A DNA stretch of 64,000 bases from an uncultured Chitinophaga sp. (GCA_902168205.1 CABHOK010000003.1:992001-1056000); one strand, 5' to 3'. Shown: positions 7,625 to 16,370, counted from the first letter of the stretch. A program made the numbers and translations. Notes: generated from the sequence alone by a model not told the origin.

Positions 7625-9265
7625 CTATATCGTTCGTCCTGTATTGATCACGTTGATACCGTTGAAGCGTGTGGTCGCAGAACCATGTGATACGGCGTTC
7701 GACTGACTTGGTTGTCCTTTACCATCGTTAAAGGCACCATTCAATCTATAGTCACGCTCATCGCAGATCTGCACACACGAGTTCCAGAACTCCTGCGAAT
7801 TTGCCTGGTATGCTACATCTTTAAGCATGCCGGTAATTTTACCGCCTTTGATCTCAAAGAAGAGTACACCGCCAAACTGGAAATTATACCGCTGCTGATC
7901 GATGGAGAATGATCCATCCTTCACGATATATATACCTTTATCCACATTGGAAATCATCTGCTGCGGAGTAACCTGTTCCTTACCCGGCTTCAGCGATACG
8001 TTGGCCATGCGCTGGAACTGTACATCGGCCCAGCTCTGCGAGTAGCAGCAACCGTGCGATTCTTTCTGATCGATGATGTTTACCTGGTCGCGTATAGCCT
8101 GGTAGTTAACCAGTGTACCATCTTTGATGATGTCCCATGATTTACATTTTACACCTTCATCGTCATAACCAACCGCTCCGAGTGAACCTACTTGTGTTTT
8201 ATCGGCTACGAAGTTTACAATCTTGCTGCCTGCGTTAAATTTACCTGACTTCCATTTGTCAAGCGTGAGATAACTGGTGCCGGCAAAGTTGGCTTCATAA
8301 CCGAGTACGCGATCCAGTTCAGTCGGGTGTCCCACTGATTCATGTATCGTTAACCACATGTGTGATGGTTCGAGTACGAGATCATATTTACCGGGCTCTA
8401 CAGATTTAGCTGCGATGATCTGCTTCGCCTGTTCAGCTGCCATGCCGGCATCTTCTACAATGTCGTATGATTTGTTGTAGAGTATAATTCCTCCGGGACC
8501 TTCAATCTTGTCTTCGGTTCTGGCATCGAGATATTCGTAGCCCATACCAACAGGTGCGCTGAAGGCCGAACGATTCTTGAATTGTCCCGATGCACGATCG
8601 ATCATGGTAACCGTAAAGCTCGGCCACGTACGATGTATATCCTGATCGATATAGGAGCCTTCGGTTGATGCGAAATACTTTTGCTCGTTTACCAGGAACA
8701 TCAGGCTGTTTACGAAGCTTGCACCTTTCTCCAACGCTTTGGAGTTGGCGGCCATCAGTAAATCTACTTTGTCTTTTACCGGAACTTCAAAACCGTTTTT
8801 CTTGATCGGTGTCTTCCAGTTTACTTCACCGTGTCCTTTTTCAGTAGCAAGCTTTACCGGCTCTTTCTGAAATTTTGAATTCGCTTTCGCTATAACAGCA
8901 GCGCGTTCGGCTGTCTTCTTCATACCGTCAGGCGTAACGCTGTTGCTGGCAGCAAAGCCCCATGTACCGTTTACAATCACGCGTATACCTACACCAAACG
9001 ATTCGGTGTTGACTATATTCTGAACTTTCTTTTCGCGTGTAATTACGAACTGATTCAGGTAGCGACCGATGCGCACATCGGCATACGTAGCGCCCCATGA
9101 TTTAGCCGTGTTGAGTGCTATATCTGCCAGTTGCTTTTTTTGGCTGGCATCCATCAGCGGATCGAGCATGCGTGCCGGATCTACCGGGTTTGAGAAAGCA
9201 GATATAGGGAGGAGCATGGCGCCTGCACCCATACCGGCCAGTTGCATAAAATCTCTTCTGTTCAT
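7625..9265 (-). CDS. TldD-like metallopeptidase 2, twin-arginine signal
   Basis: A 546-residue TldD-family protein with a twin-arginine-type signal (NRRDFMQLAGMGAGAMLLP, residues 2-20). It keeps the zinc motif HESVGH (about 308-313) and the block GYEANFAGTSYLTLDKW. Unlike copy 1 it has WNSCVQICDE near the C-terminus, which supplies cysteines at the place where the family's third zinc ligand is expected. It begins 12 bp after the stop of TldD 3, so the two are almost certainly co-transcribed, and it precedes TldE 2 by 61 bp. Conservation of the active-site blocks makes it a likely active zinc peptidase; the substrate is unknown. Confidence 0.9.
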   Translation of the reverse strand: MNRRDFMQLAGMGAGAMLLPISAFSNPVDPARMLDPLMDASQKKQLADIALNTAKSWGATYADVRIGRYLNQFVITREKKVQNIVNTESFGVGIRVIVNGTWGFAASNSVTPDGMKKTAERAAVIAKANSKFQKEPVKLATEKGHGEVNWKTPIKKNGFEVPVKDKVDLLMAANSKALEKGASFVNSLMFLVNEQKYFASTEGSYIDQDIHRTWPSFTVTMIDRASGQFKNRSAFSAPVGMGYEYLDARTEDKIEGPGGIILYNKSYDIVEDAGMAAEQAKQIIAAKSVEPGKYDLVLEPSHMWLTIHESVGHPTELDRVLGYEANFAGTSYLTLDKWKSGKFNAGSKIVNFVADKTQVGSLGAVGYDDEGVKCKSWDIIKDGTLVNYQAIRDQVNIIDQKESHGCCYSQSWADVQFQRMANVSLKPGKEQVTPQQMISNVDKGIYIVKDGSFSIDQQRYNFQFGGVLFFEIKGGKITGMLKDVAYQANSQEFWNSCVQICDERDYRLNGAFNDGKGQPSQSNAVSHGSATTRFNGINVINTGRTI

Positions 9266-9277
9266 GAATGATCGGGG

Positions 9278-10921
9278 TTAGATGGTTCTGCCTGTATTGA
9301 TCACATTCACTCCGTTAAAGCGTGTAGTAGCACTGCCGTGCGATACTGCGCTTACTTGTGAAGGTTGTCCTTTTCCATCGAAGAATGATCCGAAGAGGCG
9401 GTAATCTTTTTCATCGCAGATCTTTGCACAGCTGTTCCAGAATTCCTGTGTGTTGGATTGATACGCTACATCGTTGAGCATACCGGCAATCTGTCCATTC
9501 TTGATTTCGTAGAATACGGTTCCGCCAAACTGGAAGTTATAGCGTTGCTGATCGATGGAGAAAGAGCCGCGACCGGCTATATATATACCTTTCTCTACAT
9601 CTTTGATCATCTGTTCCGGAGTATACGGTTGTTTACCCGGTGCCAGCGATACGTTTGGCATGCGCTGGAATTGTACATCGCTCCAGCTCTGTGAATAACA
9701 GCAGCCATGCGATTCATTCTGCCCCAGCATGTGTACCTGGTCGCGTATAGCCTGTACGTTAACAAATATACCGTCTTTGATCAGGTCCCAGCGTTTTGCT
9801 TTCACACCTTCGTCATCATAGCCCACGGCACCGAGGGAGCCCGTCTGTGTTTTATCGGCAAAGATGTTTACGATGTTGCTTCCGTATTTGAAGTTTCCGG
9901 ATTTGAGTTTATCCAGTGTCGCGAAACTTGTTCCGGCATAGTTGGCTTCGTAGCCGAGTATACGGTCTAGTTCCAACGGGTGGCCTACTGATTCGTGAAT
10001 GGTGAGTCCTAAGTGATTTGGCTCCAGCACGAGATCATATTTACCCGGCTCTACTGATTTAGCCGTGGTGATCATTTCTTTGGCCTGCTTCGCTGCTATA
10101 GTCGCATCTTCTACTATATCATAGCTGTTACGATAGAGCATCGTGCCTGCTATACCTTTTACTTTGTCTTCCGGTTTCGGAATCATATACTCATATCCCA
10201 TACCCATCGGAGCGCTCAAGGCATCGCGTGTTTTAAATTTACCGGATGCGCGATCGATCGCGGACACCGTAAACGTTGGCCAGATACGATGTATATCCTG
10301 ATCAATATAGGATCCTTCGGTGGATGCGAAGTATTTCTGCTCATTGATCTGGAAGAGGTTAGAGTTTACAAAGCTTGCTCCGTTCTGCAGAGCTGCAGCG
10401 TTTGCTTTTAACAGCAGATCTGTTTTTTCAGATACCGGTACTTCGAATGAGTTTTTAACAATCGGAGTTTTCCAGCTCACTTCACCGTGTCCTTTTTCAG
10501 GAGCGAGTCTGACCGGCTCTTTCTGAAATTTAGCATTTGCTTTCGCGATGGCTATGGCTTGTAATGTAGCCTTGCGTATACCATCAGCGGTTACCGAGTT
10601 GGTAGCGGCAAATCCCCACGTACCGTTGGCGATGACGCGTATACCGGCACCGAACGATTCTGTGTTAACAAGATTCTGCACTTTGTTTTCGCGCGTGAGA
10701 ATGAACTGATTCAGGTAACGCCCGATCCGGATATCTGCATAGCTTGCACCCGAGGACTTTGCTGTGTTGAGCGCTACATCAGCCAGTTGTTTTTTCTGTG
10801 CTATATCAAGCGGTATATCCAGCAATGCCTCTACCGGAACCGGATTACCCAGGGAGGAGAAAGGTAGCAGCATCCCGCCAATACCCAACCCCGCGAGTTG
10901 AACAAAATCTCGTCTTTTCAA
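9278..10921 (-). CDS. TldD-like metallopeptidase 3, twin-arginine signal
   Basis: A 547-residue TldD-family protein and the first gene of the three-gene unit. The N-terminus KRRDFVQLAGLGIGGMLLPF (2-21) is a twin-arginine-type signal. HESVGH (about 309-314) is present, here followed by PLELDRILG instead of PTELDRVLG, and the C-terminal WNSCAKICDE cysteines are retained. It is colinear with copies 1 and 2 throughout, which points to tandem gene duplication. Upstream of the ATG at 10921 lies the terminator of accC, so transcription must start in the short gap at about 10922-10975 or read through from accC. Confidence 0.9.
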   Translation of the reverse strand: MKRRDFVQLAGLGIGGMLLPFSSLGNPVPVEALLDIPLDIAQKKQLADVALNTAKSSGASYADIRIGRYLNQFILTRENKVQNLVNTESFGAGIRVIANGTWGFAATNSVTADGIRKATLQAIAIAKANAKFQKEPVRLAPEKGHGEVSWKTPIVKNSFEVPVSEKTDLLLKANAAALQNGASFVNSNLFQINEQKYFASTEGSYIDQDIHRIWPTFTVSAIDRASGKFKTRDALSAPMGMGYEYMIPKPEDKVKGIAGTMLYRNSYDIVEDATIAAKQAKEMITTAKSVEPGKYDLVLEPNHLGLTIHESVGHPLELDRILGYEANYAGTSFATLDKLKSGNFKYGSNIVNIFADKTQTGSLGAVGYDDEGVKAKRWDLIKDGIFVNVQAIRDQVHMLGQNESHGCCYSQSWSDVQFQRMPNVSLAPGKQPYTPEQMIKDVEKGIYIAGRGSFSIDQQRYNFQFGGTVFYEIKNGQIAGMLNDVAYQSNTQEFWNSCAKICDEKDYRLFGSFFDGKGQPSQVSAVSHGSATTRFNGVNVINTGRTI

Positions 10922-10972
10922 GGTTATCAGATTTAGGTTTAAGAGTTATTCGGATAGTAAGTTATCCAAAAA

Positions 10973-11003
10973 GCAAAAAAGGATACCGAAAATGGTATCC
11001 TTT
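10973..11003 (-). terminator. Rho-independent terminator after accC
   Basis: The stem AAAGGATACC/GGTATCCTTT has a loop of about 6 bases. On the minus strand it runs directly into TTTTTT. It lies about 40 bp past the accC stop and separates the efp-accB-accC block from the TldD cluster. Confidence 0.85.
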
Positions 11004-11043
11004 GCTATTAGATTATGTGAGTGGTTCCCTTTCGGATGAAAGG

Positions 11044-12393
11044 TTACTTGATCACCGAGAAATCAAATGAAGTTTCGAGGAACTTGGTGGTAAATTTACC
11101 GGAACGGAACGTAGGGTTGTCCATCAATGCAAGGTGGAACGGTATAGTTGTTTTTATACCTTCAATCACAAACTCACTGAGGGCACGCTTCATACGGGTA
11201 ATTACTTCTTCGCGTGATTGTCCGCTTACGATCAGCTTGGCAATCATACTATCGTAGTTCGGAGGTATAGTATATCCTGCGTATACGTGGCTGTCTACAC
11301 GCACTCCGTGGCCACCGGGTAAATGGAGGTTGATAATTTTACCTGGTGAAGGGCGGAAACCGTTTGCAGGATCTTCTGCGTTGATACGGCATTCCATCGC
11401 GTACAGGTTGGGGAAGTAATTTGTTCCGGATATAGGTACACCGGCTGCTGACTTGATTTGTTCTTTGATCAGATCGTAATCAGTAACTTCTTCCGTGATC
11501 GGGTGCTCCACCTGTATGCGGGTGTTCATCTCCATGAAGTAAAAATTACCGTGCTTGTCTACAAGGAATTCAATTGTGCCGGCACCTTCGTAATTTATAG
11601 CTTTCGCTCCTTTTATAGCAGCTTCACCCATGCGCTCGCGCAACTCCTGGCTTACGATAGGAGAGGGCGTTTCTTCTACAAGCTTCTGGTGTCTTCTCTG
11701 TATAGAGCAGTCGCGTTCTGAAAGGTGACATACTTTTCCATACTGATCGCCCATTACCTGTATTTCGATGTGACGCGGCTCTTCAACGAACTTCTCAAGA
11801 TATAGTCCATCGTTACCAAAGGCAGCACCTGCTTCACGCTTGGCATCATCCCATGCTTTCTTGAATTCAGATTCATCGTTAATGATGCGCATACCTTTAC
11901 CACCACCACCGGCTGTTGCTTTCACAATTACCGGGTAGCCGATATCTTTTGCCAGGCTTATACCTTCTTCGATCGAACCAAGCAAACCATCAGAACCGGG
12001 AATAGTGGGTACACCGGCTTTCTTCATGGTATCTTTCGCCGTTGATTTATCTCCCATCGCGTTGATCATGGCCGGTGTAGGGCCAATGAACTTGATTCCG
12101 TATTCGTGGCATATAGCGGAGAACTCTGCACGCTCAGACAAGAAACCATAGCCCGGATGTATAGCATCGGCATTGGTAATTTCGGCTGCAGAAATGATAC
12201 GGGGTATATTCAGGTATGAGTCTTTGCTGGGTGCATCACCAATACATACGGCTTCATCGGCAAAGCGTACGTGCAGGCTTTCGCGATCGGCTGTAGAGTA
12301 TACGGCTACTGTTTTAATATCCATCTCTTTGCAGGTACGGATAACACGTAAGGCAATCTCACCGCGATTCGCTATAAGTATTTTCTTAAACAT
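11044..12393 (-). CDS. accC: Acetyl-CoA carboxylase, biotin carboxylase subunit
   Basis: A 449-residue biotin carboxylase, full length. It catalyses ATP- and bicarbonate-dependent carboxylation of biotin on AccB, the first step of fatty-acid synthesis. Recognised parts are the N-terminal [15 protein letters not shown] (5-19), the glycine-rich ATP-grasp loop GGGGKGMRI (162-170) and the catalytic block [14 protein letters not shown] (about 288-301). It follows accB on the same strand across a 103-bp gap holding a large inverted repeat (12421-12480), and a terminator follows it. No carboxyltransferase genes (accA, accD) are nearby. Confidence 0.97.
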   Translation of the reverse strand: MFKKILIANRGEIALRVIRTCKEMDIKTVAVYSTADRESLHVRFADEAVCIGDAPSKDSYLNIPRIISAAEITNADAIHPGYGFLSERAEFSAICHEYGIKFIGPTPAMINAMGDKSTAKDTMKKAGVPTIPGSDGLLGSIEEGISLAKDIGYPVIVKATAGGGGKGMRIINDESEFKKAWDDAKREAGAAFGNDGLYLEKFVEEPRHIEIQVMGDQYGKVCHLSERDCSIQRRHQKLVEETPSPIVSQELRERMGEAAIKGAKAINYEGAGTIEFLVDKHGNFYFMEMNTRIQVEHPITEEVTDYDLIKEQIKSAAGVPISGTNYFPNLYAMECRINAEDPANGFRPSPGKIINLHLPGGHGVRVDSHVYAGYTIPPNYDSMIAKLIVSGQSREEVITRMKRALSEFVIEGIKTTIPFHLALMDNPTFRSGKFTTKFLETSFDFSVIK

Positions 12394-12420
12394 AGTGTTT
12401 GTTCGTTCAAGGTTGAAATT

Positions 12421-12480
12421 TTAAAGGTTCAGAATTTAAGGCCGGCACTTCTGCCAGTAACTTTAAATTCTGAACCTTAA
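12421..12480. repeat. Long inverted repeat between accB and accC
   Basis: Two 20-bp arms, TTAAAGGTTCAGAATTTAAG (12421-12440) and CTTTAAATTCTGAACCTTAA (12461-12480), are complementary apart from small offsets and enclose a 20-base loop that itself contains GGC/GCC. The transcript would form a long AU-rich hairpin between the two cistrons. There is no clear T-tract, so it looks more like an RNA-stability or processing element, or a dispersed hairpin repeat, than a terminator. Confidence 0.75.
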
Positions 12481-12496
12481 ACTATATATCTATAGA

Positions 12497-13081
12497 TTAA
12501 TCAGGCTCTACCACAAACAATACCTGGTCGTACTCCACCGGGCTTGAATTTTCTACCGGTGCTTTCACGATGGTACCTGATACTTCTGATTCGATCTCGT
12601 TGAAGAGTTTCATCGCTTCAATGATACAAACGGTTTGTCCTTTAGAAACCTTGTCGCCAACCGAAACGAACGGAGGTGTATCCGGATTGGATGAACGATA
12701 GAATGTACCGATCATAGGAGATTTGATCTCGATCGTTTTCTTGCCGGAAGCCGGAGCTTCTGCAGCCGCTTTAGGTTGCGTAGCAGGAGTTTGAGCAGCC
12801 TGTTGTACAACAGGAGCTGATGTTGCTACCGGTGCTGTTGCTGCTACAGGAGCAATAACAGGACTTGATTTGAATACTTTCTGATCAGGCTCACGCTTCA
12901 CATGAAGTTTAAGTTCCTTGGTCTCGATATCCACTTCGTTCAAACCAGACTTGGATATGAAATCGATGAGGTCGCGGATTTCAGATGTCTTCATTTCAGT
13001 TTGGTTTGCTGCAGGTTCAGCTGTTGCCCGTGCAGGCTTCGCTTCTTTTTTAGCAGATGTTTTTGCTGGAGTTTTGCTCAT
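12497..13081 (-). CDS. accB: Acetyl-CoA carboxylase, biotin carboxyl carrier protein
   Basis: A 194-residue biotin carboxyl carrier protein. The C-terminal biotinyl domain (about 115-194) contains EAMKLFNEI, with the biotin-accepting lysine at about 158. Residues 70-115 are a flexible Ala/Pro-rich linker typical of the family, and the first 30 residues are Lys/Ala/Thr-rich, longer than in E. coli. It carries biotin between AccC and the carboxyltransferase. It starts 10 bp after efp, so the two are in one operon. Confidence 0.97.
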   Translation of the reverse strand: MSKTPAKTSAKKEAKPARATAEPAANQTEMKTSEIRDLIDFISKSGLNEVDIETKELKLHVKREPDQKVFKSSPVIAPVAATAPVATSAPVVQQAAQTPATQPKAAAEAPASGKKTIEIKSPMIGTFYRSSNPDTPPFVSVGDKVSKGQTVCIIEAMKLFNEIESEVSGTIVKAPVENSSPVEYDQVLFVVEPD

Positions 13082-13091
13082 GATCCTTCGT

Positions 13092-13658
13092 TTATTCTTT
13101 TACACGTTCGATATACTCACCGTTACGTGTATCGATTTTGATTTTATCACCCGTATTTACAAAAAGTGGAACGCGCACTTCTACTCCTGTCTCCAGTGTA
13201 GCAGCTTTCAGTGTACGGGTTGCCGTATCACCCTGCACACCAGGCTCAGTATATTGTACTTCCATTACCACGTGTGATGGTGCTTCTGCTGTTATAGCTC
13301 TGTCGCCATTTTCAAAAGCGATCAGCAATGTTACACCTTCTTTTATATAGTTAACGGATTCGCCCAGTAAAGCTTTATCAAGGTATATCTGGTCGAATGT
13401 TACGTTGTCCATGCACACCAGGCTATCACCATCTGCATAGAGGTATTGGTATTCTTTTGTTTCAACACGGAGAATTTCTACTTCTTCACCCGGGCGAAAA
13501 CGGTTCTCAGCTACTTTACCATTACGAACGTTGCGCATTTTGATTTGATAGAACGCGCGAAGGTTTCCCGGTGTACGATGCTGCAGTTCTTCTACCTGCA
13601 TGATCTCACCGTTGTAGCGCATAAAGTTTCCTTTACTCAGATCGGATACGGTTGCCAT
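13092..13658 (-). CDS. efp: Translation elongation factor P
   Basis: A 188-residue EF-P with the three-domain length expected. It binds between the P and E sites and rescues ribosomes stalled at polyproline. The loop that in E. coli reads KPGKGQAF, with the modified Lys34, reads TPGNLRAF here (29-36), so Asn32 stands where the modified lysine would be and Arg34 is two residues on. This tip appears to be normal for Bacteroidota. No epmA or epmB gene is in the window. It is followed after 10 bp by accB. Confidence 0.97.
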   Translation of the reverse strand: MATVSDLSKGNFMRYNGEIMQVEELQHRTPGNLRAFYQIKMRNVRNGKVAENRFRPGEEVEILRVETKEYQYLYADGDSLVCMDNVTFDQIYLDKALLGESVNYIKEGVTLLIAFENGDRAITAEAPSHVVMEVQYTEPGVQGDTATRTLKAATLETGVEVRVPLFVNTGDKIKIDTRNGEYIERVKE

Positions 13659-13713
13659 AAAAAAAATTAGGTCATTAAGTTACGAATCAATTAAATAAAT
13701 ACAAGTCAGTGAT

Positions 13714-13790
13714 TTGAGCCGTTAGTCGTTATCGGTTATTCGTTAATCGTTATTACCAGGGTATATATATTAACGGATAACGCTTAACGC
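13714..13790. repeat. GAGCCGTTA-type imperfect palindrome, copy A
   Basis: This spacer between fabH and efp contains GAGCCGTTAGTCGTTATCG, then CGTTAATCGTTA, and after a TATATATA centre the complementary TTAACGGATAACGCTTAACG. The left arm is nearly identical to the spacer at 43169-43239 after the second SusD gene. It abuts the fabH stop and may act as a transcript-end hairpin. It is non-coding. Confidence 0.7.
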
Positions 13791-14786
13791 TTAACTGTTA
13801 TACGCCCATTTCACATATACTGCGCCCCAGGTAAAACCTCCACCGAAGGCAGCGAGTAAAAGGTTGTCACCTTTCTTGAGTTTCTTTTCATAGTCCCACA
13901 GCAACAATGGAATTGTTCCTCCGGTAGTGTTACCGTAGCGCTCAATGTTCATCATTACTTTGTCTTCAGCAATACCTACGCGATGTGCCGTGGCATCGAT
14001 GATGCGTTTGTTCGCCTGGTGTGGAACAAGCCATGCTATAGTATCAGCATTCAGATTATTACGAGCTGCAACCTGTGCAGATATATCGGCCATGTTGGTA
14101 ACAGCGAATTTGAATACCGCTGAACCTTCCTGGTATACATAGTGTAAACGCTTGTCTACTGAATTGTGTGATGCAGGCATGCGGCTTCCACCGGCCTTCA
14201 TGTGCAGGTATGCTTCACCGGCACCATCGCTCTTTAATTCAGAATCCATTACACCTACATCTTCGGTAGTTGGTTCGAGCAGTACACAACCAGCTCCGTC
14301 ACCAAAGATGATGCAGGTCGTACGATCAGTATAGTCCATGATGGCAGACATTTTATCACCACCAATCACAATAACTTTTTTATACATACCGGATTGAATA
14401 AAGCTGGCTCCGGTAGTAAGTCCGTAGATGAAGCCTGAGCAGGCAGCACCCATGTCAAAACTAAAAGCATTCACAGCGCCTACAGCAGTAGCTACAATGT
14501 TAGCGGTAGCGGGAAACGTCATGTCGGCTGTAACCGTAGCGAAGATGATACAGTCGATCTCTTTCGGATCTGTTTTGGTTTTTGCCAGCATGTCCTTTAC
14601 GGCTGCTATGCCCAACACCGATACACCCTGGTTTTCACCTTTTAATATTCTTCGCTCTTTAATACCCGTGCGGGAGGTTATCCATTCATCGCTTGTCTCC
14701 ACCATGGTTTCAAGCTCCTGGTTGGTAAGAATATAGTCCGGAACGTATCCTCCAACTCCGGTAATGGCTGCTCTGATTTTAGTCAT
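13791..14786 (-). CDS. fabH: 3-oxoacyl-ACP synthase III
   Basis: A 331-residue KAS III that condenses acetyl-CoA (or branched acyl-CoA) with malonyl-ACP to start fatty-acid synthesis. The catalytic triad is visible: Cys116 in GAACSGF, His256 in PHQANKRI and Asn286 in ERYGNTTGG. The N-terminal ITGVGGYVPDYILTN is typical. Genomes often have plsX just upstream; here rpmF, a short ORF and a terminator-like hairpin come first and plsX is absent, so fabH probably has its own promoter in 14787-14830 (a TAATTTTA sequence close to the -7 consensus is present there). Confidence 0.97.
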   Translation of the reverse strand: MTKIRAAITGVGGYVPDYILTNQELETMVETSDEWITSRTGIKERRILKGENQGVSVLGIAAVKDMLAKTKTDPKEIDCIIFATVTADMTFPATANIVATAVGAVNAFSFDMGAACSGFIYGLTTGASFIQSGMYKKVIVIGGDKMSAIMDYTDRTTCIIFGDGAGCVLLEPTTEDVGVMDSELKSDGAGEAYLHMKAGGSRMPASHNSVDKRLHYVYQEGSAVFKFAVTNMADISAQVAARNNLNADTIAWLVPHQANKRIIDATAHRVGIAEDKVMMNIERYGNTTGGTIPLLLWDYEKKLKKGDNLLLAAFGGGFTWGAVYVKWAYNS

Positions 14787-14832
14787 ACAATTTTAAAATT
14801 ACGCAAGTGGTTGTCAGCCCTGGCAACCGAAT

Positions 14833-14869
14833 AAAAAAGAAAAAGCCCGATGTATATATACATCGAGCA
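14833..14869 (-). terminator. Terminator-like hairpin after rpmF
   Basis: The stem GCCCGATGTATA/TATACATCGAGC (14845-14868) is almost perfectly self-complementary with little or no loop. On the minus strand it is followed by CTTTTTCTTTTTT. It lies after rpmF and the short ORF and would separate them from fabH. Confidence 0.75.
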
Positions 14870-14883
14870 TTGAATTTTCATAA

Positions 14884-14976
14884 TTAGGCTATCTCTTTCG
14901 AGATATAGTCTTTCCCGATCGTGGTACAAGCCACACGTTCAGTGAACTGAATGTTTTCGAGTGCAGACCCGTTCAT
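14884..14976 (-). CDS. Possible 30-residue small protein downstream of rpmF
   Basis: An ATG 4 bp past the rpmF stop opens a frame of 30 codons beginning MNGSALENIQF and ending KEIA with TAA, immediately before the terminator hairpin. The spacing is what translational coupling would give, and the frame uses sense codons consistent with neighbouring genes. No family is recognised. It does not resemble PlsX, the protein often encoded here. It may be only an untranslated 3' region. Confidence 0.35.
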   Translation of the reverse strand: MNGSALENIQFTERVACTTIGKDYISKEIA

Positions 14977-14980
14977 GCAA

Positions 14981-15172
14981 TTACGCCAGAACTTCTTTTT
15001 CCATTACCACCTTACCATGGAAATATAGTTTTCCTTCGTGCCAGAAGGCGCGGTGAGGCAAGTGGTTTTCTCCCGTTGTAGGGCATACTGCTAATTGTTT
15101 TGCAGTTGCTTTGTAGTGGGTTCTTCTTTTATCTCGGCGTGTTTTCGAGGTTTTTCGTTTCGGATTCGGCAT
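14981..15172 (-). CDS. rpmF: 50S ribosomal protein L32
   Basis: A 63-residue L32 starting [20 protein letters not shown], the conserved basic head that binds 23S rRNA. The C-terminal half reads [19 protein letters not shown]: only one cysteine is left of the four that form a zinc ribbon in many bacteria, so this is the zinc-free form usual in Bacteroidota. It follows the DUF177 gene by 16 bp; the DUF177-rpmF pair is conserved across bacteria. Confidence 0.97.
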   Translation of the reverse strand: MPNPKRKTSKTRRDKRRTHYKATAKQLAVCPTTGENHLPHRAFWHEGKLYFHGKVVMEKEVLA

Positions 15173-15188
15173 AGTCTAAAAACAGTTT

Positions 15189-15728
15189 TTATTTTAATTT
15201 TTTTAATATATCCCAGCGCGGGTCGATTCCATTGTTGTCATCGTCTTTGTCGTCACCGCTACTATCAGAAGAGGTGTAGACAATTTTACCTTCCGGGTTT
15301 TCTTCATCCTCATCGTCTTCAGTTTCCTGAAATTTGGGATGGAGTTTTTTCATCGGTATAGCCAGTGCGATGAATTCATACATATACTGGCCGAGTTCAA
15401 GGGTAGCGGTATCGCGGTGTATCATAATGATCTCATCGCTCATCTCTTCATTCACATCTCCAAACTTGAAAACAATGCTATGCTTGCTGTCAATCGGAAA
15501 ATCGAATGGTTCCAGGCTTCTGTCACAAACCAGAACAGCGTTTCCTTTAATATTAAAATCTGCCTCAATGAACGTTTCGTGTTTATTCAGTGCAACATCG
15601 GCATGGAACTTTCCCTGCGAAACGAGGTCTGTTCCGAACTCCCTGAAGAACGCTTCACCTAATTCATAATCGAAGTGGTGAACCTTGTTACTACTCAGGC
15701 CGATAATATTTACACTATAAGCCCCCAC
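15189..15728 (-). CDS. DUF177/YceD family protein
   Basis: A 179-residue protein of the DUF177 (YceD) family, recognised by its position directly upstream of rpmF and by the pattern of acidic and hydrophobic segments (GKFHADVALNKHETFIEADF, YMYEFIALAIPMKKLHP). The family is linked to 23S rRNA metabolism in plants and bacteria; the mechanism is not settled. The last 45 residues are very acidic (EDDEDEENPEG, DDKDDDNNG) before a basic tail. No cysteine motif is seen. Confidence 0.85.
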   Translation of the reverse strand: MGAYSVNIIGLSSNKVHHFDYELGEAFFREFGTDLVSQGKFHADVALNKHETFIEADFNIKGNAVLVCDRSLEPFDFPIDSKHSIVFKFGDVNEEMSDEIIMIHRDTATLELGQYMYEFIALAIPMKKLHPKFQETEDDEDEENPEGKIVYTSSDSSGDDKDDDNNGIDPRWDILKKLK

Positions 15729-15766
15729 GAAATCGAACCCTTTAAGGTTTTTTTAAAATTAGTCGG

Positions 15767-15774
15767 CAAATTTA
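15767..15774 (-). promoter_or_regulatory. Candidate -7 box for DUF177-rpmF
   Basis: On the minus strand the sequence reads TAAATTTG, a match to the Bacteroidota -7 consensus TAnnTTTG, 39 bp before the DUF177 start. A convincing -33 TTG was not found at the usual distance, so the call is tentative. Confidence 0.4.
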
Positions 15775-15891
15775 GGAGAATTAATGAATTTCTACACCAA
15801 CGTGTATAGAAATTGCACAAAACGTCAATTCTGAGGGCCTGAGGCGGCTTTTTAGAAGATAGGTAACGGGCAAATAAGAGCGCTTCAAAGT

Positions 15892-16278
15892 CTAAATGAA
15901 CTCGTGGATGGCAATGTCCTTGAATTCCTCGCGCGACTTCTTGCCATAATTTTCAATAATAAAGTCGATAACTCCTTTCTTGAAGCCCAGTTTAATGGCA
16001 ATGTTCTTGGTGAAGATGATCTCGCTTTCAAACACGTTCTGATCAATATACACCAGCTCGATGCTCGACATCAGGTACTCAAATTTCTGATCGAGTGAAA
16101 GCGCTCCCAGCGAATCTATAGGCTCGGGATTACGAATCAGTTCAAGTACTTCCTCTTCTGGAAATTTACGCTCACGGGCAATTTTAAAAATCAGTTCCCG
16201 CTCGATCTTGGCAAAGTGCTTGTCAGCTTCGGCCAGTTGAATAAGTATGTTCAGTTGCTTTTTAGTGACAATATCCAT
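15892..16278 (-). CDS. TerB-like domain protein
   Basis: A small helical protein of 128 residues from the ATG at 16278 (MDIVTKKQLNILIQLAEADK); an earlier ATG at 16311 would add 11 residues and cannot be excluded. The pattern LIQLAEADKHFAKIERELIFKIA followed by spaced acidic residues resembles TerB/tellurite-resistance-like domains of Bacteroidota. The rest is alpha-helical in character, with no signal or membrane segment. It stands alone between pdxA and the DUF177 gene. The function is unknown and family placement is moderate. Confidence 0.65.
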   Translation of the reverse strand: MDIVTKKQLNILIQLAEADKHFAKIERELIFKIARERKFPEEEVLELIRNPEPIDSLGALSLDQKFEYLMSSIELVYIDQNVFESEIIFTKNIAIKLGFKKGVIDFIIENYGKKSREEFKDIAIHEFI

Positions 16279-16370
16279 TTCAACTAATACTTGAATATCA
16301 AATATAACCATTAATAAAATCTAACCTTATTCGTCCGGTCAAGTGGTAAAAATGGCCTACCTAAGTAAGG

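Noticed and set aside
2947-10921. Assembly artefact creating duplicate TldD/TldE genes
   Set aside because: Copies differ along their whole length, with different signals and C-terminal residues, and are divided by distinct terminators.
13714-13800. GTTAATCG repeats as an attachment site for an integrated element
   Set aside because: No integrase or foreign cargo lies between the two copies (13.7 and 43.2 kb), and the copies are imperfect palindromes.
15781-15815. AATTTCTACAC / GTGTATAGAAATT hairpin
   Set aside because: The pairing is imperfect and there is no T-tract or gene end nearby on the plus strand, so no function was assigned.
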